This document shows positions 60,383 through 64,000 of a stretch of 64,000 nt of DNA, piece after piece. This DNA is from Eucalyptus grandis (lineage: Eukaryota > Streptophyta > Magnoliopsida > Myrtales > Myrtaceae): NCBI RefSeq assembly GCF_016545825.1, contig NC_052618.1, positions 19,481,561-19,545,560 on the forward strand. The letters run 5' to 3'. A program made the position numbers and the translations under genes. Positions within the stretch are counted from its first letter, which is position 1, and each line of letters begins with the position of its first letter. The notes beneath the pieces were generated by a model, which saw only the letters and a program-made list of their open reading frames with translations, had not been told where the DNA came from and did no database searches.

Positions 60383-61739
60383 CTGCATTCCTAGTACATT
60401 TCTCCTTCTAGATAGCTACGTTCTTTTTTTTCTTCTCCACTCGTGTGCTGACAAAAGAGGGAATCCTAACCGTGCCACGCGTTTCCCAACGGACCACATG
60501 TTCCTTTTTTTGTTTTTCACTTTTCATAGGGTTAATAAACGAAGACTTCCAGGGTTGCTTGACCTGACCTTAAAAAAAAAAGGTTGCTTGACCTAAAAGT
60601 CTAACGATAAAAGGATCAATATTGCCTTTTCCTAGCCAAAAGGCCATCTTGCATTGAACACCACTTAAAATGACATACTGGCAAAAATGGATAATAAACT
60701 GGTACAATATCATCACGATCCATCTCGAGGAAGAACGTGGACATACATGGAATTTGTGGACTTTTTTGGGAAGTTTGTTTTAAGATATAAAAGGTTCAAA
60801 TTGAAAATTGAAGTTTGCAACATATAAAAAATTTGTTACTGAGGTATTTTCCCATGTGATCAATTGAAGAGATTTAAAGAGGAAAAAAATGATTGACATC
60901 TCCTAAAAGCAACATGTCATCTTTGTTTTATATAATGGCATGGATTAGTAGACATAATTTATTAGGTAAATCTAGCTTCTCAATGTATTTGAATCAATGT
61001 GTCAATTTTCATAATGTTAAATACAATGTTACAAGCTAAAGTTAGCCACACCTAATCTTTGTCTATTTATCAACTCCCAATTAGTTTGCTTTATTGACTC
61101 TGGTTTTGTTCCAACATGGCTAAGTGCAAGATTTCTCTAGTATAGATGATCCTCCATCTATATCTTCTAGAAATTAAAACTATTCCTATTGAACTTGTTG
61201 ATTTTCACTCTCTTTTTTTCCCCTTTTGTTGCCATCGATTTGCTTTAACTCAATTGAGTTTGGCTTTGATACCAATTATTGCAAAAACAAGCGATCAAGC
61301 AATAAAATTTAAAAATGAGAAAATAAATGGAACATCATATCTACGTGATTCAATTAGTAGGACTTATTGAATGAGGACTGCAGCACAAGATTTTATGATA
61401 GGTCAATAGATAAACTAGAGATCATAATTATACTTGAGTCATTAGGTGTTTCCCAACCCAAAAAATTACACCAAATAATTCACATAGAACAATATTTAAC
61501 CCTCATAATTTCTTGCCAATCATATTGATACCTAAATTTTGCCTAAACATTTATGATTAAATTGCATAGAAATTTAAAGATTAATTCGACCTTAATAAAA
61601 AAAGATTTTCACATCACATAGGCATCAATATTATTTGCATAGACTAATTTTTATTTTTATTTATTTTACTACATTTCGTATAAATATGTATTAAATTAAA
61701 AATTAATTATTAATTTTTTTAAAGAAAAAACACAAACGC

Positions 61740-62570
61740 CCACGGGGGCTCGGGTTTCTCTTACCTCATGCGGGCCTGGGCCCAACTCACCCAGCTCATT
61801 TCCCCAGACCCTTCCTCTTCTCTCCTCCTCCCTCCTTCCTCATGCAACCAAGGACAAGAGAGCAGACGGCGCAGAGTGGCAAAGAAGCAGAGCAGCGCAA
61901 CATGACCGGGGTAGGCGGGCGACGTGACTAGAGCAACTCGCCGGCGGCAGCCCCCTGCCCCACGTACGGTCGAACGAGTCGTCCGACCCCCATAAAAGGA
62001 GAAACGCGGGGGGTGGTTCCGGTTCGAAGGGGAGGTTTTCGGAGAGAAGGAGAGAGGGAACCGAGAGAGAGGACCCGAGTCGGTGAGAGTCGGCCGAGAA
62101 AGAGACAGCGAGAGCTGGGTAGGGCCGCCTCCGGCGATTAGCTCGCTACCCCTTTTTCTGCCCTGCTTTCTTCGGTCATAGCCCAATTGCGGCGAGAGGC
62201 TTGCCGTCGCTCACGTACACTTAATCCCAAGCGTCGTCAAGCCTTCCCCGGTCGGTCACTGCCGGGTGCCGCTTGTGGTCTCGTGTCGACCGTGGTTGCG
62301 TTTGCGTATTCGAGCCTTAATCAGCTCGGTTCTTCTCTCCCGTCGGCCCGCCGGTCTCACCGTGCCGCCCGCGAGGTTCCCTGTTGCCTCACTGCCTCGA
62401 CGCCGTCTCCGCCTTGCTTTTGCCCGCGCTCGGAGTGCCTTGCCCGCGACGCCCGCACCCAGACCCGCGATGCTCCTTGTTGCCTCGTCGCCGTCGTGCC
62501 GCTCCCGGTGTCCTCGCCGGCGATTCCCCCAAAACCAGCAGCCAAGATTTCCCTTTTTTTCTTTAAAAAA
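61740..62570. other. GC-rich, possibly LTR promoter/leader region
   Basis: A sharp GC island in AT-rich DNA, with a plus-strand ccataaaagg box at about 61,990, then a GA-rich leader, then C-rich sequence ending in poly-A (62,565-62,580). Overlapping open frames on both strands are low-complexity and unlike known proteins. It resembles a large gypsy LTR, but I could not find its ends. Confidence 0.35.
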
Positions 62571-62579
62571 AAAAAAAAA

Positions 62580-63830
62580 AATTATTAGGTATTGTTGCTT
62601 TACTTCATTAGGCAAGTTTAGGTTTTTTCTGTATTTTTTAATTATTATCTCTTTATATGTTGTTTTCTTTGATTGAAATACCTATCTATGCATAATTGAA
62701 AATCTCAATATATCATCTGATTCGTAATTGCGCCAGGATTTTTTATTTCATCTATAAAGCTTTAGATGAAATATATGATCAAGTGAAAATAAAATTGATA
62801 TTTTGATCTTTAAAGTTTAAGATCAATTTATTGATTTTACTAGCGAAATATTATCCCTTGATCTGAACTGTGATATATATATATTTGGTAATTTTGAATG
62901 GACTTGATTGCTTTATTTATCTTGAAATATGCCTTAGTTAGAATATTGCATGTTTTAGGGTTATTTGCATATTTAGGCTAAGTATTCTATTTATAATAAA
63001 TTTTCGAAAAAAAAATCAAAACTCAAATAAATCAATTTAGATTGCTAGATTTTAATTTGGATTGCATGTTTAATTATTTGGCAATTATTAATTTCGAAAA
63101 TTAATAATAAAAAATCATCATGCATATGTCATGTAGAATTATGGCATATTTTGTACGTCATTGCATATTAGGGTTAAATTGCACTTAGTTTAATTTTAGA
63201 TAATATTTTTTTCATAATTTATTATAAGTTTAGGTATTTTTAGATATATTGCATTTTAGGATTATTTTGGTTAAGATAATATTTTAGTTGAAATTAGGAT
63301 TTGGCTCAACCTAATTCCTAATATAAATTAAATAGGATCTTAATTTAGTTAGGTAATTTTCACATTTCACCAAATTTGAATTTCATGAAAAATACAAAAA
63401 AAAATGTCATAGGCTAAATTAGTTTTATTATTTAGGATAAAATGCATTCTTTTTGGAAAAAGAAAAATGTCATATGCACGTCATTAGGGTTAGATTCACT
63501 GAAATGCTCATTTAATTATAAATTACATGTCATTAGAATTATGTTATTTAGTTAATATTGCACTGCATATTGCATGATTTTCATTAATTAAGTGAAAACA
63601 AAAAAAGAAATTGCATGTTAATTAGAAACCGTTGATGTGAATTTTAATTTAACATTAACTTTGAGATAAGTTTTTGTAATTTATTTATTGTTTATCTAGA
63701 TGTTAAATTGATGGATTGCGTACCCGCATGAATTATCTCACATGTTAGGGAAATATATTTAAAATTGATTTAAGTTGCCTGCAAAAACATTTTTGAAAAT
63801 AAAAGAATTGTAACAAAAGGACATTAGAAA
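62580..63830. other. AT-rich DNA, no gene seen
   Basis: Words such as gcatatttagg, attagggttaaatt and gcatgtcatt recur, as in long retrotransposon LTR or UTR sequence. No coding frame of note. Confidence 0.4.
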
Positions 63831-63835
63831 AATGG

Positions 63836-63900
63836 AGCTTTAGTTCCTTTCGGGAAAGGTCTAGAGTTCGAATCTCTGCGTCGTCTGCCTTGTTGGAAAG
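63836..63900 (+). other. tRNA-like T-arm motif, possible SINE or retroelement edge
   Basis: TAGAGTTCGAATCTCTG can fold as a tRNA T arm (5-bp stem, 7-base loop) and matches a pol III B box. No matching acceptor, D and anticodon arms were found upstream, so it is not called a tRNA gene. Confidence 0.3.
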
Positions 63901-64000
63901 GAACTCACGACTTGTCCGGGGCAGAAAGGGTGATGGTGACTCTCCTGCTCCTCTAGGGTTTACTCCGCCGCGAAACGGCGCACGGAGGTTCTCTGGGTAC

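Larger units (their letters stand above)
58690..61700. other. LecRK3 upstream region, no gene seen
   Basis: Paralogous to 52,362-54,950 up to about 61,450. It carries two private insertions (59,310 and 60,162) and otherwise decayed open frames. Confidence 0.6.

Noticed and set aside
61761..62676. Arg/Pro/Ser-rich frames of up to 141 codons on both strands
   Set aside because: They overlap in up to five frames in a GC island. Composition explains them.
63836..63900. Possible tRNA gene
   Set aside because: Only a T-arm-like element could be found. No full cloverleaf or acceptor stem.

Overview
This is nuclear DNA from a flowering plant (dicot). It holds intronless L-type lectin receptor kinase genes, a plant basic secretory protease (BSP) family, KIB1-4 (DUF295) beta-propeller genes, and a dense load of Ty1-copia, solo-LTR, MITE and SINE insertions. 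The GC-rich MITE core and general texture remind me of Myrtaceae such as Eucalyptus, but that is an impression I could not test. No prokaryotic features, CRISPR array or rRNA gene were seen.

Layout: the window is a decayed tandem array of one ancestral unit, ordered BSP (-), an old copia fossil, KIB1-4 gene (+), LecRK (-). Unit A (1-15,890) has BSP1, KIB1-4 copy 1 and a LecRK1 cut in its lectin domain. A 5'-truncated copia element (copia A, 15,891-20,323) joins LecRK1 to BSP3. Unit B (20,324 to about 29,283) has the truncated BSP3 and the copia fossil, loaded with a SINE and three solo LTRs, two of them nested. Unit C (about 29,284-31,628) has only a BSP fragment and flank. Unit D (31,629 to about 52,400) repeats unit A: BSP2, fossil, KIB1-4 copy 2 split by full-length copia B (41,524-48,734), then the heavily broken LecRK2. 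A second, younger-looking LecRK tandem unit follows (LecRK3, 56,553-58,689). The last 2.3 kb is a GC-rich, LTR-like stretch and AT-rich DNA.

Function: BSP and LecRK families are linked to defence at the cell surface and apoplast, so the array looks like a birth-and-death cluster of surface and secreted proteins. BSP1 and BSP2 have complete reading frames but an altered zinc motif. BSP3 keeps HExxH but has lost its C-terminus. LecRK1 keeps an intact kinase but has lost its signal peptide and half its lectin domain. LecRK3 would be whole but for two single-base frameshifts. Both KIB1-4 copies share the same inactivating lesions.

Because the units are paralogous, many insertions can be dated by a filled and an empty site inside this one window, with target-site duplications visible by eye. 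The least explained signals are a dense W-box plus TGACGTCA cluster and an unassigned reading frame in the leader of copia B, and a hairpin cluster before each KIB1-4 copy.
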